From Beijerinckiaceae bacterium (GTDB lineage: Bacteria > Bacteroidota > Bacteroidia > Chitinophagales > Chitinophagaceae): a stretch of DNA of 43,746 nt. The stretch spans positions 1 to 43,746 of the forward strand of contig CAJCIQ010000161.1 in the NCBI GenBank assembly GCA_903970475.1, in the 5' to 3' direction. Every line of letters starts with the position of its first letter. Within the stretch, counting starts at the first letter, position 1. Position numbers and translations under genes: made by a program. This document shows, piece by piece, positions 33,513-42,185 of the stretch. A model generated the notes under the pieces. That model made no database searches and was not told where the DNA came from. It saw only the letters and a program-made list of their open reading frames with translations.

Positions 33513-35459
33513 ATGATGAAGACCCCGATCGCCCTCAGCCTGTGTTTGCTTTCCATACTTGCTAAGGCGCAGCCCGCGCAATACAGCGTGGCCAATGCCC
33601 ACTCCCATAATGATTATGAGAACCCCATTCCCTTTCTGACGGCCTACCATGAAGGCTTTGGCTCTATTGAGGCAGATGTGTTCCTGGTCCATGATACTTT
33701 GTTTATCGCGCACGCTGAAGATGAGTTGAAGCGACATAGGACACTGGAAGATTATTACCTCAGGCCGTTGAATGGGTTTGTGAAAGAAAACATGGGTAAT
33801 CCTTACAAAGACAGCTCCCGGCATTTGCAAATGTTGATAGAGGCAAAAACAGGAGCCATACCCGTGATCAACAAGTTGATAGCTATGTTGAGGCATTATC
33901 CTGCATTAATAGCAGGAACAAAGATCAGTTGGGTCATCACAGGGCATAGGCCCGACCCCCAAACTTTTATTCAATATCCTTCCTTCATTCAGTTTGATGG
34001 GGATCTGGACCGGGTGATGGACCCGGCCAACGGTTATTCCACACAGGCGCTCTCTAAGATCGCCATGCTCAGCGCCGATCTGAAAGACTTCTCCAAGTGG
34101 AATGGGAAAAGCAATATCCCCGCAGCAGAACGACTCAGGTTGGATTCGGTCATCTCCAAGGCGCATAGCCTGGGAAAACCCGTACGTTTCTGGGATTCCC
34201 CGGATGAAATCAACGCCTGGTACCAGCTCATGCACCTTCAGGTAGACTTCCTTAATACGGACCATATTACTACCCTGGCAGCCTTTTTAAATGGACTGAC
34301 TGCTACAACCTATACCTCTTCGGTACCCTATGTCCCTTATTCCCCGACTTATGTTTCCGATGCGACCAACACGCCTGCGCGTAAGGTTATTTTGTTAATC
34401 GGGGATGGTACCGGCCTTGCCCAACTATACGCCGGTTATACGGCCAACCACGGCGCGTTAAATTTGTTTGCCATCAAAAAGATTGGCCTTTCCAAGACCT
34501 CCTCCGCAGACAGCTATGTAACCGATTCTGCCCCTGGGTCTACTTCAATTGCTTCTGGGGTGAAGACCAATAACCGCTATGTAGGGGTTGACCCTCTGGG
34601 CAGGCCCATAGCCTTACTGCCTGAAGTCTTGAAACCCCAGGGAATCCGTTCCGGGCTGATCACCGCCGGGGATGTGACCGATGCTACCCCGGCCGATTTC
34701 TTCGCCCATAGGGCAAGGAGGGACAGCTCCTTTGCTATCTTTCAGGACTATGTTACCTCTCCAGTAACGCTATTGATGGGGTCAGGCAATTCAACCTACG
34801 GACCCGTGCTGGCGGCCTCCATGCGGGCCCAAGGCATAACCGTTACCAGCACATTAGATAGTGTGGGATTGGCTCCTTCCCCTGTCAGGTCAGGTGGCGC
34901 AACTACTGGGCCGGGCGCGGAGAATCCTGGGCCAGCCCCTGCAATTCCTGGCCGATGGCTGGTCATGCAGCCCCAGGCAGGCTTATCCATGCTAAATGGT
35001 CGGGGAGATTGGTTAGCGCGCGCCTTTGTGAAGGCTACGGACATATTGGATGCAGGGTCCGCAACCAGCGTTGACTCTGGGACCAATCGGTTTTTTATTA
35101 TGGCTGAAGGCGCCCAGGTCGATTATGGCGGTCATAAGAATGACCTCGCTTATGTCACAACAGAGGTCCTGGATTTCGATCAGTTGATCGGAGTTGCCCT
35201 GCGTTATGCCGACAAAGACGGGCATACCCTGGTCATCGTAACTGCTGACCATGAAACGGGAGGCCTCTCTTTATTGGATGGGGACTTCCATAAAGGGTAT
35301 GTATCCGGACAATTCTCCACCCACGACCATAGTGGGATACCGGTACCCGTATTCGCTTATGGTCCGGGATCCCAGTATTTTGAAGGGGTCTACGAGAACA
35401 CAGCATTATTCCATAAGATACTCCAGGCATATGGCATAACCGACCCTTCGCGTCCGTAG
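33513..35459 (+). CDS. Secreted PLC-like phosphodiesterase and alkaline phosphatase fusion
   Basis: This 648-residue protein has a signal peptide (LSLCLLSILAKAQ) and two enzyme domains. Residues about 22-270 form a PI-PLC/GDPD-type barrel: NAHSHNDYENPIPFLTAYHE, SIEADVFLVHDTLFIAHAE and MLIEAKTGA, as in AIM6-like proteins. Residues about 285-648 are an alkaline phosphatase: LLIGDGTGLAQ, the nucleophile region VTDSAPGSTSIASGVKT, TPADFFAHRARR, TADHETGGLSL and STHDHSGIPVPVF. The Ser in TDS is the expected nucleophile. The fusion could release and then dephosphorylate a phosphodiester substrate outside the cytoplasm, giving phosphate. That coupling is inferred. The convergent neighbour is the beta-lactamase-fold gene. 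Confidence 0.87.
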   Translation: MMKTPIALSLCLLSILAKAQPAQYSVANAHSHNDYENPIPFLTAYHEGFGSIEADVFLVHDTLFIAHAEDELKRHRTLEDYYLRPLNGFVKENMGNPYKDSSRHLQMLIEAKTGAIPVINKLIAMLRHYPALIAGTKISWVITGHRPDPQTFIQYPSFIQFDGDLDRVMDPANGYSTQALSKIAMLSADLKDFSKWNGKSNIPAAERLRLDSVISKAHSLGKPVRFWDSPDEINAWYQLMHLQVDFLNTDHITTLAAFLNGLTATTYTSSVPYVPYSPTYVSDATNTPARKVILLIGDGTGLAQLYAGYTANHGALNLFAIKKIGLSKTSSADSYVTDSAPGSTSIASGVKTNNRYVGVDPLGRPIALLPEVLKPQGIRSGLITAGDVTDATPADFFAHRARRDSSFAIFQDYVTSPVTLLMGSGNSTYGPVLAASMRAQGITVTSTLDSVGLAPSPVRSGGATTGPGAENPGPAPAIPGRWLVMQPQAGLSMLNGRGDWLARAFVKATDILDAGSATSVDSGTNRFFIMAEGAQVDYGGHKNDLAYVTTEVLDFDQLIGVALRYADKDGHTLVIVTADHETGGLSLLDGDFHKGYVSGQFSTHDHSGIPVPVFAYGPGSQYFEGVYENTALFHKILQAYGITDPSRP

Positions 35460-35477
35460 GGCTGCTACGGGAGGGCA

Positions 35478-36485
35478 TTACTGTAGCGCCGAATCCATAG
35501 CCTGTTTAATGGTCACAAAGACCGTCTTTTTGGGATCTCCGAAGGACTTGGCCACCAGGATGACTGCCGTATAGCTTTTCCCATAATCTACGAAAGCCCA
35601 GCTACCTGTAAGGCTGGGCGCCACATACAGACCCGGATTGGTGGGCGATATCCAGGCGCCCAGCGCGTAGTTGTATCCGTCAACGCCAATGGGGGAGGAT
35701 TTGATCATGTCTGAGGTCGTTTCTACTTTCAGTAATTCCGCAATGGAGGAATCGCTCAGAAAGCGTTTTCCATTGAATACCCCTTTGCCCAGGATCATGG
35801 CAGTAAAATTCAACAGCTCTGCGGGGGCCACTTGCGCTCCTTCCGCAGGATCCACCGCATGGTCGCTGGTGAAGGAGCTCCTTTGCATGTTCAGGGGGCG
35901 GAACAACGTTTCTTTGATGAGGCGATCAAAAGGCTTTTTGGTAATGACTTCCAGCACCCGGCCTACGATGGCATAGCCCGCACCGGTATAGCGGAACTCT
36001 GTGCCGGGGTTAGTGGAGATTTCGCGTTTGGCGCATATATCATTTACCTCTGCCTCCAGGGTAGCATAGCCATGCAAACCAGAAAGACCCGCACCGGATA
36101 ATCCTGTAAAATGGGTCAAACATTGACGAATGGTAATATACCCCTTTCCGTAGGTTTTAAATATGGGCAGGTATGTGCTCACCTTGTCATCCAAGCTCAG
36201 TTTTCCCTGATCGACCAACTGCATAGTCAGGGCTGCCGTTAACCATTTCGATATGTCTCCGGCCTCCATGGGCAGATTGGCTTTACTGTCGCCCATTTCC
36301 ACCCGGTACACCAATTGAGCATTTTTATAAATGAGGACACAGAAATTTTTGTCCAGGGCTTTTGCATTTTGATTGAGTACCAGGTCTAGTCCACTAAAAT
36401 TGTAGGTACTAGCGGCCACGGGCTGGGGCTTCTGTGCATAAACGGTTTTGCAAAAAATCAGCGAAAGCAAAAAAACCTTTTTCAT
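35478..36485 (-). CDS. Beta-lactamase-fold protein with altered SxxK motif
   Basis: This 335-residue secreted protein (signal MKKVFLLSLIFCKTVYAQ) has the class C beta-lactamase/penicillin-binding fold: KWLTAALTMQLVDQGKLSLD, then YITIRQCLTHFTGLSG and FRYTGAGYAIVGRVLEVITK. The usual SxxK nucleophile motif reads Asp77-Ile-Ser-Lys80, so the catalytic Ser is Asp. The Lys is kept and the Tyr of the YxN motif is present (YTG). The codon is a clear GAC. It may therefore be inactive or use a different chemistry; Ser79, one residue before Lys80, is another hydroxyl that could take over. It is monocistronic. Confidence 0.8.
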   Translation of the reverse strand: MKKVFLLSLIFCKTVYAQKPQPVAASTYNFSGLDLVLNQNAKALDKNFCVLIYKNAQLVYRVEMGDSKANLPMEAGDISKWLTAALTMQLVDQGKLSLDDKVSTYLPIFKTYGKGYITIRQCLTHFTGLSGAGLSGLHGYATLEAEVNDICAKREISTNPGTEFRYTGAGYAIVGRVLEVITKKPFDRLIKETLFRPLNMQRSSFTSDHAVDPAEGAQVAPAELLNFTAMILGKGVFNGKRFLSDSSIAELLKVETTSDMIKSSPIGVDGYNYALGAWISPTNPGLYVAPSLTGSWAFVDYGKSYTAVILVAKSFGDPKKTVFVTIKQAMDSALQ

Positions 36486-36647
36486 CAGGGGAGGGTATGT
36501 TGTTGAAGATAAAGATAACCGTTTTCCGTTCCTGTAGAAACTTCAACCGGCCGTAAAAAATTTAATTAATATTTAAAAAAATGGAGGGATTATGCAATAC
36601 TAGTTTACCACCAGCCTTACTGCTTTAAAATAATTCAAAGGAATAAT

Positions 36648-39407
36648 ATGAAACGTTATTCGGGGAGTATTGTATTTCTAACCGTGATGGGTTTGGGCTT
36701 CTTTCATAAGGCAGCAGCACAGTACAAAATCGGGGGCCAGGTGTTCTCCACCAGCAAAGAAAGCATTGCCGGTGCAACGATCAGTTTGCTAAACCCCAAA
36801 GACTCTTCCGCAAAACAGACCATCCTTTCAGATAGCCTGGGTAAATTTTATTTTAACCATGTGGGTGAAGGCGCCTGGCTTGTCCGCATCAGTGCCCTCA
36901 ATTACACGGATGCTTATAAAAAAGTCCGGTTCAGCCCCACACATGAGATCATCATGTTGGACTCCGTAATGCTGACTTCCAATTATCAATCAATGGGGGA
37001 TGTGTCTATCGTAGTCCATCGGGCAGTAATGAAGGTAAAAAACGATACCGCCGAGTTCAACGCGAGCTCTTTCAGGGTCAGGCAGAATGGAAACACCGAA
37101 GACCTCTTTAAAAAGGTTCCGGGATTGGAAGTCGATAAGGCTGGTAATGTAACGGCCCAGGGAGAAACGGTCACCCAGATCTATGTAGACGGGAAACCCT
37201 TCATGGGAACAGATCTGAAAACCGTCATGGAGAACTTTCCTGCCGACGTCATAGACAAGATCCAGATAATTGACAAAAAGAGTGATCAGGCCCTGGCTAC
37301 CAACGTGGAGGATGGGCAACACGTGAAGATCATCAATATAACCCTGAAGAAAAACAGGAAAAGAGGCATATTCGGCAATGACTACATTGGCATAGGCACC
37401 GATGGCAGGTATGAAGTAAAAAGCAATACCAACCTCTTCAACAACAACCGTAAACTCACTTTCGTTATCGGCGGGAACAATGATGGACGTAGCGATAACA
37501 GCAACTCCAGCAGCGGAACTACGGATGCAACCTACAATAACTGGAACGGGGTTACCGATTATAAACAAGCCAAAGTCAACTTTGCCGATAAGATTGGGAA
37601 GAGCCTGGACTATGCACTGTATGCGGGTGTAGATCAGTATAAAACCGTAAGGGACCAGGATATAGCGCAACAAAACATTTATACTGATTCCATCAGCTAT
37701 TACAATCAAACCAACAGTACCCACTCTACCTACCGCAATATCAACGGGGGATTATGGTTTGAGTTCAAACCCGATACCCTGAACTTCATGCGCTTCAATG
37801 AGACGGTGGGATATGCCTATAGCGCCTACCATACCAGCAGCATCTTTAATACCCTGCTCCAGGATTCTACCATGGTCAACAACGGGACCAGCAATAACAG
37901 CAATGAAACCCGCAATCCCTTCATCAATGGGAACATCAGTTACAACCATCGCTTCAAAGGGTCCAGGCGAAGCTTGTTTTTGAACTTCAATAACAATATC
38001 AACAACAACAACGCCAGCAACTTCATTAACTCCAGCAGTTACTTCATGCCGGTGGATTCCACTGCTTATGCTCAGTTTGTTAATCAGTACCAGAAAATCC
38101 CAGCAAAGAACACCAGCATAGGTGCGGCGGCCAGTTATACGGAACCCATTTCCCAGCGAAGCTCCCTGAACTTCTCCTACAATTATAATTATGGGAACAC
38201 CGACCAGCCCCAGGTGACCTACGATTATAATCCGGCAACGAAGTTTTACGACATGGTCAACGATAGTCTGACGGATCATTTCAAGGCGCAAAACTACCTC
38301 AATAACATTACCGTTAACTATAATTATGGAACGGCAACTACCGGATTCGGTGCCGGGTTGCGTTATCTGGACGCCATTACCAACTCTCAGTCAGTAGGAG
38401 AAGATACCAACTACCAGAAAACTTACCGCGGCTTTGCTCCCAACCTTAGTTTTTATAATAATGGGAAAAACAGGCGTTTCTATATCTATTACAACTTTAA
38501 CGTGCAAGCACCTTCGGTTAATCAGTTGATTCCCATCGTAAATAATACCAACCCCCTCTACCTGGTATTGGGTAATCCAGAGCTAAAGTACGCAGAGACC
38601 CATACAGTGCGTTACTTTTTCAACTACTACGACCCCAAAAAGGAAATGGGTTTCAATACCAACGCCACCTTTAATGAGATCGTAAATTATATCTCCAACG
38701 CCACCACTACCGACGCCAATACGGGCGCACAGACGACACAGCCGGTAAACCTCAATGGAGCTTATAACTGGAACTGCTGGATATCATATTTCAGGCCCCT
38801 ACACCTATGGGATGATAAGGTAAAATGGAACGTAAGCCTTTGGGCCCAAGGAGGGAAGACAGACAACATCCTCAATGGAGAAGATAATGCTAATACCAGC
38901 AACTACACCAAGTTCCATTTCGGGGTGACCTATGATACCCCTAAGTGGCTGGATCTGCATACCGATTTCAGCCTGGCCAGGCAGGAAAGTGATTACTCCC
39001 TGGAGCCATCCATGAATAACGTAGCTTATTTTATGGACGTCAGCCCCAACGTCACCTTCCAACTGGCCCCTAAAACGGAGTTCAACATTGACTACGATTA
39101 CAGGCAATCCTCCGGGCAGTCTGCCGGTTATAATACTTCGGTTAATATGCTCAATGCTGACTTTGTTCAATACTTCGATAAGAAAAAGGACATATGGCTG
39201 AAAGTGAAAGGCTATGACCTGCTCAATCAGAATGTCAGTGTTTGGCGTACAACCGGAAGTAACTATATCCAAGATACCAGGGCTAATGTTTTGACAAGGT
39301 TTGTGCTGTTGAGCCTGAACATCCGCATTAATAAGTTCCTGGCGCCCACACCTCCTCCCCAGGATTCGAATGGGGAGAATAAGGGTGATTTTAATGTGGG
39401 CTCATAA
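36648..39407 (+). CDS. TonB-type outer-membrane beta-barrel protein
   Basis: This 919-residue outer-membrane protein has a signal peptide (VFLTVMGLGFFHKAAAQ) and a carboxypeptidase-D-like N-terminal domain (IGGQVFSTSKESIAGATISL). The plug-like part has NTEDLFKKVPGLEVDKAGNV, VTQIYVDGKPFMGTD and MENFPADVIDKIQIIDKKS. The barrel is rich in Asn and Tyr, typical of the outer-membrane beta-barrel 3 family of Bacteroidota. It has no SusD partner next to it. The ligand is unknown; such proteins often import siderophores or peptides, or act as adhesins. It ends before a strong terminator and the L,D-transpeptidase genes. Confidence 0.88.
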   Translation: MKRYSGSIVFLTVMGLGFFHKAAAQYKIGGQVFSTSKESIAGATISLLNPKDSSAKQTILSDSLGKFYFNHVGEGAWLVRISALNYTDAYKKVRFSPTHEIIMLDSVMLTSNYQSMGDVSIVVHRAVMKVKNDTAEFNASSFRVRQNGNTEDLFKKVPGLEVDKAGNVTAQGETVTQIYVDGKPFMGTDLKTVMENFPADVIDKIQIIDKKSDQALATNVEDGQHVKIINITLKKNRKRGIFGNDYIGIGTDGRYEVKSNTNLFNNNRKLTFVIGGNNDGRSDNSNSSSGTTDATYNNWNGVTDYKQAKVNFADKIGKSLDYALYAGVDQYKTVRDQDIAQQNIYTDSISYYNQTNSTHSTYRNINGGLWFEFKPDTLNFMRFNETVGYAYSAYHTSSIFNTLLQDSTMVNNGTSNNSNETRNPFINGNISYNHRFKGSRRSLFLNFNNNINNNNASNFINSSSYFMPVDSTAYAQFVNQYQKIPAKNTSIGAAASYTEPISQRSSLNFSYNYNYGNTDQPQVTYDYNPATKFYDMVNDSLTDHFKAQNYLNNITVNYNYGTATTGFGAGLRYLDAITNSQSVGEDTNYQKTYRGFAPNLSFYNNGKNRRFYIYYNFNVQAPSVNQLIPIVNNTNPLYLVLGNPELKYAETHTVRYFFNYYDPKKEMGFNTNATFNEIVNYISNATTTDANTGAQTTQPVNLNGAYNWNCWISYFRPLHLWDDKVKWNVSLWAQGGKTDNILNGEDNANTSNYTKFHFGVTYDTPKWLDLHTDFSLARQESDYSLEPSMNNVAYFMDVSPNVTFQLAPKTEFNIDYDYRQSSGQSAGYNTSVNMLNADFVQYFDKKKDIWLKVKGYDLLNQNVSVWRTTGSNYIQDTRANVLTRFVLLSLNIRINKFLAPTPPPQDSNGENKGDFNVGS

Positions 39408-39471
39408 GCCCCCGATATGGCAAAACGGAGCTATTCCCTCCATTAGGGTGCAGGTAGGAAAATATTTTTTG

Positions 39472-39496
39472 AAGGGTGGAATTCTCCACCCTTTTT
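39472..39496. terminator. Terminator hairpin after the barrel gene
   Basis: AAGGGTGGA (39472-39480) pairs perfectly with TCCACCCTT (39485-39493) around an ATTC loop, followed by TTT and preceded by A/T-rich sequence. It ends the barrel transcript 38 bp before the next start. Confidence 0.8.
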
Positions 39497-39530
39497 GCAT
39501 ATATTTAACACCCTGATAAATCCATATCCT

Positions 39531-40325
39531 ATGAAGCTGCTCAGTATTACCGTACCAGCTGTCGTGCTTCTGTCCCTGTATACGGGCCAGCCCAAAAAGA
39601 CCACGAACATTCAGGCTGCCACTTTGGTCAGCCCTGTATCCCTCTCATTGAAAGCCTCAGCAGACTCTTCCGCTACTATTATTGATGGTTCCCTGCGATT
39701 GTATACGCAATTACAGACCCAGGCCAAAAGCCTCAAAAAAGAAGCCTTTATGTCCGCCTGGAAGGGGTATCAATCCCTGCTCAAAATGGGAAAGCTCCAC
39801 AATAAACAGGTGATGACCATCATAGACTTCAGCCTGTCCTCCTTAAGCAGACGCCTATTCGTGGTGGACCTCCAAAAGGGTAAGTTATTATACAACACCT
39901 ATGTTGCCCATGGTATGAAGTCCGGGAAAGAATATGCTATGAACTTTTCCAATAAGCCCGAATCCAATGAGAGCAGCCTGGGCTTTTACGTTACCCAAAG
40001 TGAGTATGAAGGCAAAAAAGGGATGGCCCTTCGCCTTAATGGGGTGGAAAAGGGAATCAATGATAATGCCCTCACTAGGGGAATTGTGTTACATGGCGCC
40101 GACTATGCCGATGGTCAAGCTTGTAGGCGTCAGGGATTTTTGGGAAGATCTGAAGGGTGCCCCGCCGTTCCAGTGGAAGCCACAGCGTCCATTATTAAGG
40201 CCATACACCATGGGAGTGCGATGTTTATATATTATCCCAGTCAACAATATTTGGAAAAGTCCAAATTATTGATTAACAATAAAATAAGACAGACGGGCCT
40301 ACCGGCTGTCTATCCGCAACCGTAA
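39531..40325 (+). CDS. Murein L,D-transpeptidase, YkuD_2 family (copy 1)
   Basis: This protein of about 264 residues starts at ATG 39531 (MKLLSITVPAVVLLSLYTGQ) with a signal peptide; an upstream frame begins at 39495, inside the terminator. The YkuD_2 catalytic domain has IDFSLSSLSRRLFVVDLQKG, TYVAHGMKSGKEYA, and the active site GIVLHGADYADGQACRRQGF followed by LGRSEGCPAVP, whose Cys is the nucleophile. These enzymes crosslink peptidoglycan at meso-diaminopimelate residues or attach proteins to it, independently of penicillin-binding proteins. A paralogue follows 212 bp downstream. Confidence 0.9.
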   Translation: MKLLSITVPAVVLLSLYTGQPKKTTNIQAATLVSPVSLSLKASADSSATIIDGSLRLYTQLQTQAKSLKKEAFMSAWKGYQSLLKMGKLHNKQVMTIIDFSLSSLSRRLFVVDLQKGKLLYNTYVAHGMKSGKEYAMNFSNKPESNESSLGFYVTQSEYEGKKGMALRLNGVEKGINDNALTRGIVLHGADYADGQACRRQGFLGRSEGCPAVPVEATASIIKAIHHGSAMFIYYPSQQYLEKSKLLINNKIRQTGLPAVYPQP

Positions 40326-40381
40326 TTTTACTATTTTTGCAGGGCTTTGACATAATAATTACGAAGGTTTTCTGTTGATAT

Positions 40382-40412
40382 TTTGTGAATATCCCAATGG
40401 AACTTATATTTG
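40382..40412 (+). promoter_or_regulatory. Bacteroidota-type promoter of the second L,D-transpeptidase
   Basis: TTTG (40382-40385), 19 bp, TATATTTG (40405-40412). Both boxes and the spacing match the Bacteroidota consensus exactly. The start point would be near 40419, leaving a 5' leader of about 119 bases, so the gene is transcribed separately from its paralogue. Confidence 0.75.
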
Positions 40413-40537
40413 TTTATAACGCACTAATACAAAATCCGACCCGTTATATACAATAAACGTGTAAGAAAGCGTGGAGGTTATTGAAGTTTAATTGTTTAAC
40501 GTAATAATATCCTGTATTAAAAACCAAGTTTAAAAAG

Positions 40538-41296
40538 ATGAAGAAGCGTTTTAACGTCTATGTAGTCGGAAGTCTCTTTCTCTTGTGCAGCATCGCGCAT
40601 TTATCTTTTCGGTTACCCCAATCGAACAAATCCGGATCTGGTGGCGGAGGCCTTAGCGGCATGTTACCTATTGTATCTGTGGCTCCTATGAGCGGACTTA
40701 CTTCCTTATTGGAAGAATACGATCAGATGCATTTGGATTCATTAGGTCTTTCCCTTCAGGCATTTACAACTGCAGTTCGCGGTTATGAAAATTTGTTGGA
40801 AAAAGGTGTGCTGGATAAAAGCGGGTTACTGACCATTGTAGATTTTAGCCAGTCTTCCCATAATAAAAGACTTTATGTCCTCGACCTGATCGACAAGACA
40901 TTGGTATTTAATACCTATGTTGCCCACGGTCGTCACTCCGGAAAAGAGTATGCCACTTCCTTCTCCAATCGCATGAGCTCCAATAAGAGCAGCCTGGGAT
41001 TCTATGTTACCCGCAATACTTACCATGGACGCGATGGTTATTCCCTGCGCCTGGATGGTATGGACAAAGGCTTTAACGATAAGGCACTGTCCCGCAACAT
41101 CGTTCTTCACGGAAGCTGGTATGTCAACGAAGACTTCCTGGATAAAAGCGGTACCATGGGTCGCAGCTTAGGTTGCCCCGCCGTTCCCATGGAAGAACAT
41201 GAGCAGATCATCAACGAGATCAAAGAAGGTTCTTGCCTGTTCATGTATTATCCTGACGTCAATTATCTTTCGCATTCGCCCGTGTTGAAAGGATAA
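40538..41296 (+). CDS. Murein L,D-transpeptidase, YkuD_2 family (copy 2)
   Basis: This 252-residue protein has a signal anchor or peptide (VYVVGSLFLLCSIAHLSF). The catalytic domain repeats copy 1: IVDFSQSSHNKRLYVLDLID, TYVAHGRHSGKEYA, NIVLHGSWYV, then MGRSLGCPAVP with the nucleophilic Cys. A Gly/Ser-rich stretch follows the signal. The two copies share the KEYAxxFSN and GFYVT segments but differ at the N-terminus, so they are old paralogues. It has its own consensus promoter with a long leader. Confidence 0.9.
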   Translation: MKKRFNVYVVGSLFLLCSIAHLSFRLPQSNKSGSGGGGLSGMLPIVSVAPMSGLTSLLEEYDQMHLDSLGLSLQAFTTAVRGYENLLEKGVLDKSGLLTIVDFSQSSHNKRLYVLDLIDKTLVFNTYVAHGRHSGKEYATSFSNRMSSNKSSLGFYVTRNTYHGRDGYSLRLDGMDKGFNDKALSRNIVLHGSWYVNEDFLDKSGTMGRSLGCPAVPMEEHEQIINEIKEGSCLFMYYPDVNYLSHSPVLKG

Positions 41297-41350
41297 GCCT
41301 TTCAGCGCCATTGCGTGCATTACCATATTGGCCTTGGCCGCTTATTTCCC

Positions 41351-41406
41351 CCCCTGGCACCGAAAAAATCCAAGTTTTTTTCCTTAGATTTTTTCGGTGC
41401 CAGGGG
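41351..41406. terminator. Bidirectional terminator with 20-bp perfect stem
   Basis: The arms at 41351-41370 and 41387-41406 are perfect inverted repeats of 20 bp around a 16-base loop. Each arm contains an AAAAAA or TTTTTT run next to GC-rich sequence, so it works on both strands. It lies between the plus-strand L,D-transpeptidase gene and the minus-strand PAP2-like gene. A 70-codon frame (41311-41523) spans it and is not a gene. Confidence 0.85.
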
Positions 41407-41519
41407 TTGCAAAACACGGTGCCCTGGGGTTGCCCTAGACATGCGGTATTGCTACCCAGAGGTTGCCATGTCGCGGCACGACTGAAGAAAGTTAAGCACC
41501 TGTTTTTCCCTCCAAAAAA

Positions 41520-42182
41520 TTAATGAAAGAAGGCGGCGGCGGCGAGCTGACCGAGCATGCCCAGCATGAACCCCATGATCAATTCCGTTTGTGTGTGATT
41601 GGAGACCAGTAAGCGTGCGGTCCAAACCAGCCCTGTGATGAGGATGGCCAGGCCTAAGGGTAAGCCCATGGAGGGTGTACCATAGAGGACCAGCAGGAGC
41701 ATAAAGGTGAGTAAACCCCCGACGCCGGTAGTATGCATGCTGACTTTGAAAAAGCTGTTTAGCACTAAGCCTCCGGAAGCGGCCAGAAAGACGCCGAAGA
41801 TCATGGAGACCATGGTAATGGGCACATTGTGCCAGTTATGGATCACCATCCAGGCCCAGAAATAGCAGGTCAGGGTGCATATATAGGGTATAATCCTGTC
41901 ATGGGCTTCTGTCATGTGGATAGACTTGATAAAGCCCAACGCTTTTGCCAGCAGCACGCACAACAAGGGGAAGAAGACGGTGTTGACCGAAAAGCTTATG
42001 AAAAGCCTTAGTTTGTCCTGGGGGGGGGCACCTAAAAAGAAAGACGGCTCTCCGTAAATCAGGAAAGCCGCCATATAAGGTACCAAAAAGATTGGGTGAA
42101 ATACGTAAGATATCAAAGTTGCCAAAACCCGTTGTGTGCGTGGAACGGGACTGGATGGAGTAATGGTGGAGGTCGCCTTCAT
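41520..42182 (-). CDS. PAP2-like multi-pass membrane protein
   Basis: This 220-residue protein has about six membrane helices. NSFFKVSMHTTGVGGLL and RLLVSNHTQTELIMGFMLG stand where the PSGH and SRxxxxxHxxxD motifs of PAP2 phosphatases would be. The His residues are kept but the Arg and Asp are not obvious, so activity is uncertain. Similar proteins are common in Bacteroidota. Its ATG lies 3 bp after the rpoN stop codon, so the two genes form an operon. Possible substrates are lipid phosphates such as undecaprenyl pyrophosphate; this is only a family-based guess. Confidence 0.6.
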   Translation of the reverse strand: MKATSTITPSSPVPRTQRVLATLISYVFHPIFLVPYMAAFLIYGEPSFFLGAPPQDKLRLFISFSVNTVFFPLLCVLLAKALGFIKSIHMTEAHDRIIPYICTLTCYFWAWMVIHNWHNVPITMVSMIFGVFLAASGGLVLNSFFKVSMHTTGVGGLLTFMLLLVLYGTPSMGLPLGLAILITGLVWTARLLVSNHTQTELIMGFMLGMLGQLAAAAFFH

Positions 42183-42185
42183 TTT

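Noticed and set aside
41311-41523. 70-codon open frame after the second L,D-transpeptidase
   Set aside because: It spans a perfect 20-bp inverted repeat that is a bidirectional terminator.
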